NCBI GenBank assembly: GCA_020726505.1
Contig: JAHLEZ010000012.1
Location: 248,001-312,000, forward strand
Direction of reading: 5' to 3'
Source: Leptodontidium sp. MPI-SDFR-AT-0119
Taxonomy: Eukaryota; Ascomycota; Leotiomycetes; Helotiales; Leptodontidiaceae
DNA length: 64,000 nt
Numbering within the stretch: position 1 is the first letter of the stretch; the number at the start of each line of letters is the position of its first letter. A model generated the notes under the pieces. It saw only the letters and a list, made by a program, of their open reading frames with translations, was not told the origin of the DNA and did no database searches. Positions 34,590-45,268 of this stretch are shown piece by piece. The translations under genes and the position numbers were made by a program.

Positions 34590-35830
34590 ATAGCATATGA
34601 AATAAATAAAGTAAATATTTGATCAATGTCCGGAAGACTTGGATCATTCCAGTCAGTTGAAAGTCCCCTTTCATAATCCGACCTCCTGCGTTGCAAACAT
34701 TACCTACCCTCGAATGATGTCCATTTGACTGACTTTCGGAAGGAGTGCATTATCTCAGCATACCACCATATCACAGTCTTATTGCTAGATACCGTTTTTG
34801 CACGCCACTTCAAACCTTGCTGAAGACATATGATTCTCTATAGCTACGAAGATCCATTTAGACACAATCTGCACTACTTGCAACCCCTCGAGATCTTCTC
34901 ATCTCAATTCCGGGAAGTTTTTTGGATGTCGAAGCTACTCACTGGAACCATTGAAGCAATATAAAAAAAAAATCAGACTTGGCTAGATAATTCAGCTAAA
35001 TTCAAAATATATGCACCACTGCTCTGAAATTTGCCACATATTCGGACACGCTTTGTACCACATGGAGGTTGGTATGACTCTGGCACTCCACTTTACCCTT
35101 GCATGTTCGAGAGCTCGAGGGTATTGCTTAGGTGCTGTCATGTACGAGGAATTGTGCTCTGTAGAGATACGAAGGTTCATCCAATGCCTAGTTCATCCTA
35201 GTGACTGCTTGGGCAGAATCCCTGAAGGCCCACGTAGGCAACGCCATTGTCTAAACGATATAGAGGACAGCAAAAGATGGTCTATGATTTCAAAGATCCG
35301 CCTAGCATTCAGAACACCCACGACATTTCCACCCGGCTTCTAGAGTTCGTTGTTTAGGGTTTGTTGTGAATACGTTCTGCAACATTCAATTTTCCGCGTG
35401 CATGTGGTCGATGAGAGAGCCAGAGCTTCCCTCAGCGTATCAAATTTGCCTAGATGCCAATATGCAGACTCCTTTTCCATGACATTGGGAGGTTCTTTCT
35501 GGGCACAACAACCATTATAGGAGAGTATCCTTTCAATCCCGCTGCCTAACCGGAGTCCAAAGCTGACAAGAAATGCCTAGACCCCTCTGTAGGAAGCTCA
35601 CTTAGCAGTCCCGATCTCACAATCAATATCCCAAATAATTTTCAGGACATTGAAAGGTGGCTCACCGCCTGCGTTCCTATTCTGGTTGTTGACTTTTTGC
35701 TCACTAGTCCATCGCACCTTCTCAAGCGAGGCGGGCTGTAAACAAAAACAAAAACACAACTTCGCGACCCTGGAAATCTGAATCCTCTCCAACCAAAACA
35801 ACGACACCACAAACCACAACTCTGCATGTC
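34590..35830. other. intergenic region, 1.2 kb
   Basis: No gene is supported. Reading frames at 35011-35343 and 35598-35907 have no recognisable features. The exact 5' end of the next gene is uncertain and could extend into the last few hundred bases. Confidence 0.45.
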
Positions 35831-37940
35831 ATGGTCTCGCCGCATACCAGGGCTATGGGCCCATGCTGTGCCTTGGTCCGTCTTGTGGAGGGAAGCATGC
35901 GCCACAAAGCACTTGTCCGTGCTATTCTTCAGGTAGGCTTTTTTACTTCCAACGCGTTACATCACTACTGGAAGCAACTCCCAGAAGCCAAACCCTTCAC
36001 CGGACCCAACGAAGCTTTCCATGACTATATGATCCACTACAGAAAAGCTAACGGTACGCTCAGGTCACTGGATACCGCAAATCCCATATCAAACACGCCG
36101 GAAACGTCCTGCCACGTGTCAATGGCGAGTTCACACGAGCATTCAAGCAAATCGTTGAGCATTTCCTCGAGAAGCTCGGATGTGGTAGCATGTTCTTCCT
36201 AGAAATAGTTCCTGACTACGAAGGTTGGGATATCAGCGTAGGTGACCATCATACGTCGTGACCAAATTTCAGGTCATTTTTTGGCATGCAGACCGCTGAC
36301 TGATGATATAGTGGTTGGCTGGTGAGAGATACAAATGGGTACACGGAAGACCACGAGGAGAACCGACTGAACAAGGTGAAGAGCTAACACCGAGTGACAA
36401 GGACCGGATCAGGGAGGCTGTCATGCTCATGTTCGAGAACCTACGAGATCATGATAATACACTTGATCTGGACGATTCTATCGTGGGTCCCTACATCCTT
36501 GCCTCATCTACTTTGCACTCATCTCATCTGACATGAATTCACCTAGACTTTGGAGAGTTGTCTCGCAGATGACTGCTGCGAGATCTGCGGTGGAAAGGAG
36601 ACTGCCTATGACAAGATTGCCGTTTGCGAGAATTGCCACGTTGGACGCCATCGAAGCTGCTACAAGCTCTTGGCTGTACCGAAGAAGTCATATGTAAAGT
36701 CCATATGTTCCATAGGTGCTGTGGGACCATCGCTAACTATTATGGACAGTACTGCGGAGCCTGTGCCACTACACGTGAAAGCAAAAAGCGTACAGGAGAC
36801 TTCGATAGAACTCCAACGTGCGGTAAGAAACTTGCATCTTCCCCCATCATCGATGAAGCTCGATTTGGATCAATTGTGGGAACTCCATTGCAAACAAGAT
36901 CGACTCGAAGAAACTGCACTGGAGGATACCAAATGCTATCTGGATCAAAACTCGGGAATACTCCAAGTCCGAGCACCAAGCGCCGAGTCTCCGCTGGCAA
37001 TTATCAACGTCGTACTAGTCGGTCGACACCTGGACGTGACAGCTTGCTGCCAGCCTTTGGAAGCTCTGCTCTAGATTTCCAACCCTTCGGTCCCATTGCT
37101 ATGGCCCGGTCCTCTAAGGACAATATTCAAGCTTCGGGAGCCATATCTCGTATTTCCGCAACCGCGGTCCAGTCTATGAAAGACAAAGCTCCAGTTGCTG
37201 TTGACAGAAATCAACTATCTTCTCCATTCCAACCCCGTTCGTGGACCCTGGCCGCCAGTGATACTCAGCCCGATGTACCAAGCACTTTTGATGACATTAG
37301 CACCGGCAGTTCTCTGTTTGTTAGTCCCGTTTTGCCCGAGTCTGCAAAGTTCAATGAATTAAGAGCTTCCACCAGCATGGAGCAAGAGCCCAGCGCCGTT
37401 ATGTCGAATCCCTCTGAGCAGACCAAACGCATTATGAGGAGATCCTCTGCCACCATCGAAAATACCGATATCCGCAATCTCACATCCTCCACCGAACAGA
37501 CTGAGATCACTGCCACAAGAACTTCGGCCAACAACAAGACCGAGATTCTTCGTGGGGTACATTCTGCTCAACAGACTCCTGCCACTATTACAACAGCCTT
37601 CAACAACATCCAGATCCTCTCCCAGGAGCAAATCAACCCTACCAAGTTGCGAATCCGTCTAGGTGCCAAGTCTTTAATCTACCGATCTGTCGAATTGAGT
37701 CACATCAATCCTCTCGATGATATTTTTGCCGCCTGTGTCAATCGCTGGGAAGATAGATTGAAGGGCCAAGCCCCTCGAATTGTTGCATACCTGCCTCGCA
37801 ATCTCGAAGGTGTAACGGAATTCACTGCCGATTCAGAGGCGTCTGAGTTTCTGAGACTGATGAAGGCGGAGTGGAATAGAGGCGTCGAGGATAAGTTGAC
37901 TGTTGTTATGGTTCTGTTGAGGGATGACGAGGAATTTTGA
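35831..37940 (+). CDS. PHD-finger protein with orphan C-terminal domain
   Basis: The best model has five exons, all joined in phase 0 (35831-35932, 36064-36237, 36312-36482, 36547-36693, 36750-37940), giving 594 residues. A canonical C4HC3 PHD zinc finger is formed across an intron: Cys160, Cys163, Cys176, Cys179, His184, Cys187, then Cys200 and Cys203 in the next exon. PHD fingers usually read histone H3 tails or make protein contacts. The middle (about 205-490) is Ser/Thr-rich and disordered. The last 95-100 residues form a folded-looking domain (KLRIRLGAKSLIYRS, IFAACVNRW, RIVAYLPRN, FLRLMKAEW, LTVVMVLL) that resembles the C-termini of the next two genes. The PHD and 3' exons are firm. The first exon and start are uncertain. 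Confidence 0.72.
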
Positions 37941-38368
37941 TTGGCTTCTTGCTTCCGAGATGTCCTGCACTTAGTGTCCTGAATATCTTCTGAGATGGAA
38001 GTTAAGGTACGATGGAATAAGACCAAGTCTTCACCCCTGAAGTGCCTATGTAGGTAGATAAACCCTCTGAAATTCAAAGGACATTAGAGCATAATACCAT
38101 TCTCGCGCCAAGCTAGTTGTGGTGTTTTGATTTTAAGCGAACTCTCCTATAGTTTGCGGGCAGGTCCTTGAACTACCAAAAGCAATACTTGGTAACCTAT
38201 CAACTAAGTAGATACCGTCACTCTCCATAAACTGCCCTAGAGTTACTAAGGATTCACAGAAAATTTATCCGAAATCTCATCTCCCAAATTTCACTGCCTT
38301 AATATTCTCCATCCTCATCTCACCCAGCCTCCCAAGCCGAAACACAAACTACAATCTAAATACTCCAA
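37941..38368. other. short intergenic region between tandem genes
   Basis: 428 bp between the PHD gene and the next same-strand gene. It ends with a C/T- and A-rich leader before ATG 38369. No other feature was seen. Confidence 0.5.
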
Positions 38369-39160
38369 ATGGGCCTCCCCCTCGGTCTCCCAGCAAAAAT
38401 GCCATCTTCGCAACAATTAACCCAAATGTTGCCTAATGTATTGCCTCATGCATCAATGCAACCATATACTCAAATGTCATCTCAATCGTCATCTCAATCA
38501 TCAACCCAACCGCTACCTCATCTATCAACCCAGATGTTGCCTAATGTATCGATTCCACCATATACGCAAATGTCATTCCAACCATCAACTCAATCATCAA
38601 CCCAACCGTTACCTCATCTGCCAACCCTGCCGTTGCCTCATATATTGCCTCATGTATCAATTCAACCACAAACTCAAAACCTGTTCAGAAACTACCAACT
38701 GCCCTCAGGACCAGAAGACATCACCTACGAAATCTACTGCACAGCCGGCGGCCGATCAGTCCCCCACATCCTCTACAGCATCACCGCCAGTGCCCAACTA
38801 TGGGCGATCTGCGCACAAGAACTCGGTGCCGTGCAACTATCGACTACCACGTCCAGATCCCCAATAAACATCGATTCCGTCTTCTACTGGATCCCGACCT
38901 CTCAGCGCTGGAAGAGAATATACTACAGTGTTTCGCAGGGCTCGATGCAGGTGATGAAAGACGATTTGGCTAATGCGGGTGTCGGTGCTGGGGAGGTTAT
39001 AAAGATTTTTGTGTTGGTGCAGGGGGAGACTCAGAATAGGTTGCCGAGTATAGAGATGCAGAGGGAGTGGGATCTTGGGCCTATGCCTGCCACTTTCGAC
39101 GCTGCCTTCGCATTTCATGATTTGAATGCGAATCCGGGCTTCTTGAATCGTCATGGCTGA
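38369..39160 (+). CDS. orphan protein with Gln/Pro/Ser repeats and shared C-terminal domain (tandem gene 2)
   Basis: A single exon encodes 263 residues. No known family was recognised. Residues 11-107 are imperfect tandem repeats built from units such as YTQMSSQ, SSTQPLPHL and MLPNVSI, so the N-terminus is low in complexity and probably disordered. Residues about 118-220 look folded: ITYEIYCTAGG and a following strand, a helix SAQLWAICAQEL, a strand VFYWIPTSQRW, then GSMQVMKDDL and IKIFVLVQG. This order matches the C-terminus of the preceding PHD protein and of the following gene. The predicted strand-strand-helix-strand-helix-strand order suggests a ubiquitin-like (beta-grasp) fold, but that is inference. 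No signal peptide or membrane segment is seen. Confidence 0.7.
   Translation: MGLPLGLPAKMPSSQQLTQMLPNVLPHASMQPYTQMSSQSSSQSSTQPLPHLSTQMLPNVSIPPYTQMSFQPSTQSSTQPLPHLPTLPLPHILPHVSIQPQTQNLFRNYQLPSGPEDITYEIYCTAGGRSVPHILYSITASAQLWAICAQELGAVQLSTTTSRSPINIDSVFYWIPTSQRWKRIYYSVSQGSMQVMKDDLANAGVGAGEVIKIFVLVQGETQNRLPSIEMQREWDLGPMPATFDAAFAFHDLNANPGFLNRHG
38440..38690 (+). repeat. imperfect coding repeats in tandem gene 2
   Basis: Short blocks such as CCTCATGTATCAATT, ATATACTCAAATGTCAT and TCATCAACCCAACCG recur two or three times. They encode the YTQMS, STQPLPHL and LPNVS repeats of the orphan protein. Confidence 0.7.
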
Positions 39161-39224
39161 GAGAATCATGGATCTTTTTTGTTAGAATGAATGATATTGA
39201 GGTTTGAGAGGCCTGGTGGCTGTC

Positions 39225-39260
39225 GTATGTATGTATGTATGTATGTATGTATGTATGTAT
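39225..39260. repeat. (GTAT)n microsatellite
   Basis: About nine tandem GTAT units just after the stop of tandem gene 2 and about 190 bp before the start of tandem gene 3. Confidence 0.9.
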
Positions 39261-39448
39261 TGGTGAGAATGCCAGAATTTTCACGTTGGAACAGGAAGGA
39301 ACGACTTCGTGCGTACCTTGTTACTGAATGTAGGAATTTTGTCTTCTCTCAAAATCCTCAAGTCCATTCAACACCATCGTCGTCAGCATCATCGTCATCA
39401 TCATCATACACACATCAATACCAAACGTTCCAAATATTAATTGTCAAA

Positions 39449-40138
39449 ATGGTCTCTGTCAACAGTAATAGCTCCAGTCATCCTTCATTCGTGGGACCCT
39501 TTCATCTCCATCGCCGCTCCAATACTAGGATCATCGTCAACAATTCCGTACTTGAACCTGAACCACAACTCAACTCTGTCACTCCTCGACCCCGACCCCG
39601 GGCTCTTGACAACGATCGCGGCAACGCCCTCCTCAACCTCTTAACTGCTCCGCAACCCAGCGTAGACGTCGAAGCCAAAAGGGCAAACGAAATCTTCCGA
39701 GACAGACTCGCCATAAATAGTCTCCCACGCCACACCATGCCCAAAATACGACACTCAACAAGCAATATAGCCCAAACCCTTCCCCTCAGGGGCCTAACAG
39801 CATCGGTACTAAGGGCCGTCTGCGCGAGAGCCATATCGCCCGATCCCATCAAGGAGATCTACTATTGGACTCCTAGATATGGGTGTTGGACTGAAGCGCG
39901 GGCTAGTGGTAGCTTGCGGCTCATGAAGGCTAGTGTTAGGGATATGGATAGGGTACATGTTTTTGTCTTGAGGAAGAAAGTGGGCATGTTCAAGTTCTCG
40001 GAAACGGTGGCGGATCTGCCGTTTATGCGTTCCGATGGTTTTCTTCAGGGAGATACGGTGCCTGTTGAGGGAAGAAGAGGACGTAAGTTGTCGATTTGTT
40101 TTGGGGATGTGAGTTTGGATACTTACGAGGAATACTAG
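39449..40138 (+). CDS. orphan protein with shared C-terminal domain (tandem gene 3)
   Basis: A single exon encodes 229 residues; no known family was recognised. The start at 39449 follows a CATCGTCATCATC-rich and A-rich leader. In-frame codons upstream lead back to the microsatellite and are unlikely to be coding. Residues about 98-176 carry the module seen in the two preceding genes: a helix SVLRAVCARAIS, a strand IKEIYYWTPRYGCW, SGSLRLMKASV, then VHVFVLRKK. After this comes a unique tail of about 50 residues. The N-terminal 95 residues are basic and Pro/Arg-rich (TPRPRPRAL). No export signal is seen. Confidence 0.7.
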   Translation: MVSVNSNSSSHPSFVGPFHLHRRSNTRIIVNNSVLEPEPQLNSVTPRPRPRALDNDRGNALLNLLTAPQPSVDVEAKRANEIFRDRLAINSLPRHTMPKIRHSTSNIAQTLPLRGLTASVLRAVCARAISPDPIKEIYYWTPRYGCWTEARASGSLRLMKASVRDMDRVHVFVLRKKVGMFKFSETVADLPFMRSDGFLQGDTVPVEGRRGRKLSICFGDVSLDTYEEY

Positions 40139-40662
40139 CATTTTTCGTTTCTCATTCGAGAGGGCCCCAGGATACGGTTACACAATGATCACCAAGAGAG
40201 GTCGGAAGTGTTGGTAAGGGTAGTTTTTGGTGCTGGCTTCGGTACTTTTGGAAATGCAGCATGCTCTCTGAGGTGGCAGGCTAGACTGGACGTTTGTGCT
40301 CTTCTGTTGGAGTTGAGAGTTGCATTGACCCTAATGGGCCATTGACAAGTTCCCGGCTCTGGGCATTTGATCTGTGGAGGTTGTCAACATTCATAGAATC
40401 CTTTGCAACCCGATCAATTTTCTGGAAAGATTTCGCGGTAGTGAAGAGGTGATTCATGCTGATACCATCTATGCCATCTTTCCAAGCCAGTCTTTCCGGT
40501 CAGGTATTTTCACAGATATGATACAGCCCATCATAATCATACAATCCATCTCAATCCATCTATCCGGCACGGCATCTGCCTTTATTTCTTCCCTTCCATC
40601 GTACATTTTCTACCTCCTGTATCGTCGAGCCTCATACACACACCCTTCGCAATGAACACCCC
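40139..40662. other. intergenic region
   Basis: 524 bp between the stops of tandem gene 3 and the convergent tim13. No gene features were seen. Confidence 0.5.
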
Positions 40663-41046
40663 CTAAAAGATCCCACCGCCAGCTCCATTCTTCGAATTCT
40701 CCTGCTGTATCCGGTTGATATACTGTCTGCTGACCGTATTCCAAGCGGCCATATATTTCTCCATGCACTGCGTGAAGCAAGTCGTCTCGCCGCTCGATAA
40801 TGAAGATCCGGGTTTGGGGACACACTTCTCGAAGCAGTGCTCGTTCACTTTCTGCCTGGGATCAGTACGAATCCGCAGATATATGTACATGGACATGAAG
40901 TTTCACGTGGATCTAGGAGCTGAAGTAAAGGATCTTACCTCAATCAATTGCCGGGCGTTGTTCATGGCAGCTTCTTGTCGTACTTGGTTCATGACTGCGG
41001 CTTTTGGATCTTGGCTGAAGCCGAGGCTGTTGCTGACATTGTCCAT
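40663..41046 (-). CDS. tim13: mitochondrial intermembrane-space chaperone Tim13
   Basis: Exons 40939-41046 and 40663-40851 give 98 residues. The twin CX3C motif is complete (CFEKC and CFTQC, separated by 14 residues), as in Tim13 proteins. The flanking sequence KPGSSLSSGETT and YMAAWNTVSRQYINRI is the diagnostic Tim13 core, distinguishing it from Tim8, Tim9 and Tim10. Tim13 forms a hexamer with Tim8 that carries hydrophobic inner-membrane precursors across the intermembrane space. It is imported through the Mia40 pathway, so no cleavable presequence is needed and none is seen. The intron falls before KVNEHC, ahead of the first cysteine. Confidence 0.94.
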
Positions 41047-41540
41047 TTTTGCGGGTTGAGTGAGGAATTGAGGCTTGAGGAGTGGAGAGAAGAGGTTTGT
41101 TGTTGGTGAATCGTTGTTGGAGTTGTGAATTGTTTATGTTTTGTTTCTGTACTGTAGTAGGGAATCGAACTTTTCCCAGACGTTGATGATGCCCACTCGC
41201 CTAGGTACGTACTTTGCTGTATGTACTCCACGCGCCCCGTCCTAGCAGCGTGAGCTTGCAGGGAGCCAGGGCAGTTCCGCCTTCAAGTTCCACCCCGGAT
41301 TAAAGTTGCAGAGAGAGAGGCCAGCTAACCGCAACTTCAACACCACCTGGGCACGGCACGACAGGAACTTCATCCCTCAGGAGAGGAGCGCTGCACATTT
41401 CTTTTTCTTCCATTCTTGTCCGTCCTGCCTTGACTTCCATTGACTTTTTCGTTCTTCGTTCTTTACCCGCCTGCATTCCTGAACGAAGATACTTAGGCAG
41501 GAGTAGGAGCTGAGACGGGATTTGGGTAGAGAAGAAAGCA
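41047..41540. promoter_or_regulatory. divergent upstream region of tim13 and the lectin gene
   Basis: 494 bp between the divergent start codons of tim13 (minus) and the L-type lectin (plus). It is expected to carry both promoters. There are C/T-rich stretches such as TTTCTTTTTCTTCC near 41400 on the lectin side. No TATA box was recognised. Confidence 0.45.
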
Positions 41541-42800
41541 ATGTGGCTCTCTACTTCGCTGTCGGCATGGGCGCTGGCAGCATGTGCACTCGCAGCTATC
41601 CAGGACCAGACGACCACCGACGAGAATGGCATTAGAAGCATACCCGTTCGTCAACCAATACCTCCAAAGCTCAAATCGAACACCAGCTAACTAGAATGCG
41701 ACCAGTTACGCACACATTCCCTGCACCAGGTTCGACTACACCCACCCCTTACTTCCAACAGCAGCATTGCACAGCACGCTGACTTGAGACACGAAATAGC
41801 CATATCTCGATTCGGACATGCAGAGTCGATGGTTTGATTTTGGAGGAAATACCATTGTGCGCGCGGATCAGTAGGGGGCCCGTTTCCTGGTTGGAAGACG
41901 CTCGTGTGCTGATTCTAGATGCAGATATATTCGCCTGACTTCGGATCGTCCCTCACAAGAAGGATGGATATTCTCGCGCGTACCTCTGACGGCTACGAAT
42001 TGGGAGGTTAGTCTGCCCTCATGGATACTACAATTATATTATAGTTGGATTTGCAGATGCGCACGCGCCATACAGACAGCTAGCTAACAGCCATCAAACA
42101 GATTGAAGTCGAATTCAAGATCCACGGAAATGGCAACCTCCACGGCGACGGTATGGCCCTCTGGCTCACCAAACAGCGCGCCTCTCCCGGTCCAGTATTC
42201 GGCAGTATCGACTCCTTCGAAGGCTTAGGCATCTTCTTCGACACCTACAAGAATAACCGACCGGGCACTGTCTTCCCGTACGTGATGGCCATGGTGGGCG
42301 ACGGCAAGAAAATCTACGACAAATCGAATGATGGCAAGGACAACGAGTTCATGGGCTGTTCTGCGCGGGGCCTCCGCGGCTCCTCGATCGCCACGAAGGC
42401 TAAACTCACGTATTTCCAGGACAAGTCGCTGAAGCTCGAGTTGCAGTACAAGACGGACGGGCAATGGGATCTGTGCTTCGAGACGAACGAGCCACCTATG
42501 ATTCCCTCGGTGGCGTACCTCGGCTTCTCAGCTGAGACGGGCGAGTTGAGCGATAATCACGATCTTATTAGTGTGACCACGAAGAATCTGTATGATACTA
42601 AGGGGAGGGATAGTACGATGAGCAAGCCCGGTCCCGGGGGCAAGATTGCTTCGACGGGAGGGAAGGTCAAGGCTCCCAAGGAGGGGGGAAGCTGGACATG
42701 GTTCCTCTTCAAGATCGTGCTCTTCTTTGCCGTTTGTGGGGGTGGTTATGTAGGCTACACGGCTTGGAGGACGCAGAAGAGTAGAAGCCATCGCTTCTAA
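41541..42800 (+). CDS. L-type lectin, VIP36/Emp47-like ER-Golgi cargo receptor
   Basis: Exons 41541-41645, 41706-41729, 41800-41870, 41925-42006 and 42102-42800 join in frame to give 326 residues. After a signal peptide (about residues 1-19) comes the legume-lectin-like luminal domain: SIPLRTHSLHQ, SRWFDFGGNTIVR, YIRLTSDRPSQ, GDGMALWLTKQRASPGPVFG, and FEGLGIFFDTYKNNRPG with the Asp and Asn that bind calcium and mannose in this family. One membrane span (WTWFLFKIVLFFAVCGGGYV) precedes a short basic cytosolic tail ending SRSHRF. Such proteins select glycoproteins for transport between ER and Golgi. Two of the introns start with GTTCG, a rarely seen donor. The second exon has only 24 nt (eight codons), and its sequence matches the family exactly, which supports the model. 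Confidence 0.9.
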
Positions 42801-43696
42801 ATCAGGCCACCGGGGTATTCTTGTTACTTTATGGCGGGCATCTGATCGGACTTGACATGATGACCGGCATTGCAATGGATATGGAATGGAATCGAGGGAG
42901 GAAAGGGGAAGGGAAGTGTAAAACCTCCACGAACACCAAAGAGAGAACGAACGAGAGAATGAAGTGAACAAAAACGCAAACCCCCCAGTACCTACCTACC
43001 TACTCGATGCAGTTTCAGGCTAGCAGCGGACCAACAGTGTACATCACAATTTTATTTTTTATTCTATTTGCGTTATCCGTGCATTATTTTTCATTAAGCC
43101 TAGGAATGGGGCTGACGAACGGCAAGAGAATCCAAAACCAAAAAGTCTCCGTTTTCTTACAGTACTTTCTTCCCCTACCAGTCTTCAATTTGTTCAGCCT
43201 GGAAGTGCCATCTCGCTTACGAATTCAGTATTTTGGCTCGCCTCCTTTTCTCTCCTCTATTCTCAAGCGAGAACTTCCAGAAAAGGGAGTTGGGTTGTTT
43301 TCACTTTCTGAATACATGCTATTGTAGGAATCAGTAAGGAAGAACAAAGATGTCATCTCATGCATCGTCATTTCCTAATGGTTTGAGACGACCTTGTCCT
43401 ATGTCCATGTCCGTATCCATTCCATGCTGCCCCAGGTCGGAATAACTTTCTCTGCTGTATGTTATGCCAGCCGATAACTACCTACAAAGTAACACCCAGA
43501 CACGCACGCTACTCTACCCAACCATACCGATTCCATTGATCGAATATAAAAATCGACCGACCGACCCCGCCCATTCTATCCGAACGCCTGACAACGCGAT
43601 GCTACATAATTCATACAGTTTATCCTCTCTGATACAGCCAGTTTCTCTTCGATTCGTTTTCTTTGCTTTGACTATTCAATTCCACTTCTCTCCCAT
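42801..43696. other. convergent 3' region
   Basis: 896 bp between the stops of the lectin gene (plus) and the zinc transporter gene (minus). It is AT-richer, with T-rich runs near 43050. No gene is supported. Confidence 0.55.
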
Positions 43697-45268
43697 CTAT
43701 GAGGTAAGAGCATTGCTCGTTGCCATAATCGCCATGCCAATGAAGGCGAACGCAATGCACAAGTTGCGATTGTGATTCATGCTCAAACTCTCTACAAAGA
43801 GTGTTAACGCGACGCTCGTCATGACGCCTCCTGTGAGAGCGAACATAATTCCGTAAATAGCCGCGCCTGGTTGATGGCCTTCGTGTCCAGCAATCTTGAA
43901 CCACGCGGCGGCGATTGCAGCACCGACAGGTTGCGATGCTCCACCTAGGAGGGTAGCCCATAGCATAGCACGGAAGCGAGATTTGAGTGCCAGGTAGAGT
44001 GGGAGGGCTAGAGCAAAGCCTTCTGTGATGTTGTGGACGAAGAGTGCCATGAAGACGGAGAAGCCGAGGGATGGATTAGCATGGTTTGTGGCGTATGTGA
44101 TGAATCCCTCGGGGAGTTTGTGTACGGCGATAGCGATGGACGTTTGGAGACCGAGGCTCATGAAAGCATTTTTGGGTACGTGATGGTGATGTTGGGCTTC
44201 GAGATCCTCTCCAGATTCAACATCGGAGTCACAACCTTCCACCATTTGCTCACAAGCCTCGTCTAAGGTCTCGGAAGAGCGTGCTCTTGTTATTCGCGTT
44301 CGGCTCAGAGTTCGCGGGGCTCCATTGGAAGGTTCGGGGCCTTCAGGCAGGGTAGGGTGTGAATGGGGGTAGAAAGTTCCGGTGGCTGTTCGCAGGATAG
44401 TTGGGTTACGGGTGTTGTTTGAAGTTCTGGTAGCAAGATGCTTAAAACATTCTTGACCACATGGATCGGAGTATCCAAAGCAAGGTCCACCAGAATCGCA
44501 ATTTGTCTTGGTATCCTTGACGAAAGACATCACTCGTTTTTGGACCTCGATCATAGAAGGTCTCCTCGACTGGGGAAAGGTTGCTTGCCGCCTGATTTGT
44601 GTATCTGCACCATCTACTTGTGCTGTCTGATGTGGTGACAGCGTCCCACTGGATAGATTTGAAGTTAGTAGAGGGGTTGCTTCGCCGACTTTCCCATTCT
44701 CAGGATGCGAAGGGAGTCGACTTCTGTGCCTGCTAGCATGAGAGCTTCCCCTGCTTGGTCCATGGTGCCCATGATGATCATGGGGGGTTTCCTCGTGTGT
44801 ATGATCGCAGTCAACAACATGCGAGGGCATGAATCGGTGAAAGAACCTCGATATAATCTGGATCCCAAAGAAGCCTCCTACAAACCCCGCCAACAGTATC
44901 CAACCTGCATTCGATGGCGTGTATCCGCTCTGTATTAGGTATTTCTTCGAGTTCGGAAGGATGCTATAGAGTGCAGAGAATATCTAGTCGCAATCAGCAT
45001 TTGGAGTTCATGGTTGTGGGGAATGTCTACCATGACTCCAAAACTCAGACTCAAAGAGGATGCCATGAACGCCTCGCTCTCCTGTATCCTGAAGTTCCGT
45101 TTACTCGGGATGTATTGTATTAACACATCGACGCAGATAATGCTGGCCCCCACGATGCAAGCTACATTCTGTTGTCAGTCGCAGCTTTCCACAGCTGTTG
45201 AAGGAAAACATACCAATACCGCTCACGACCGACATGATCCACCCCCGAGTATCATTGTCGAGCTGCAT
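43697..45268 (-). CDS. ZIP-family zinc transporter, Zrt3-like
   Basis: Exons 45214-45268, 45031-45161 and 43697-44983 give 490 residues. The first exons encode NDTRGWIMSVVSGI, ACIVGASIICVDVLI and SSLSLSFGVM, the first membrane spans of fungal Zrt3 proteins. A long cytosolic loop (about 120-300) contains His-rich segments (THEETPHDHHGHHG; later a HHHHVP run), probably metal-binding. The C-terminal half has the ZIP signature helices with AVHKLPEGF and VHNITEGFAL, whose His, Asn and Glu form the metal site. Zrt3 releases zinc from the vacuole in yeast; the same role is likely but inferred. It is convergent with the lectin gene. Confidence 0.87.

Noticed and set aside
43007..43327. 106-codon plus-strand frame after the lectin gene
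   Set aside because: Hydrophobic T-rich 3' region between convergent stops, with no family features.
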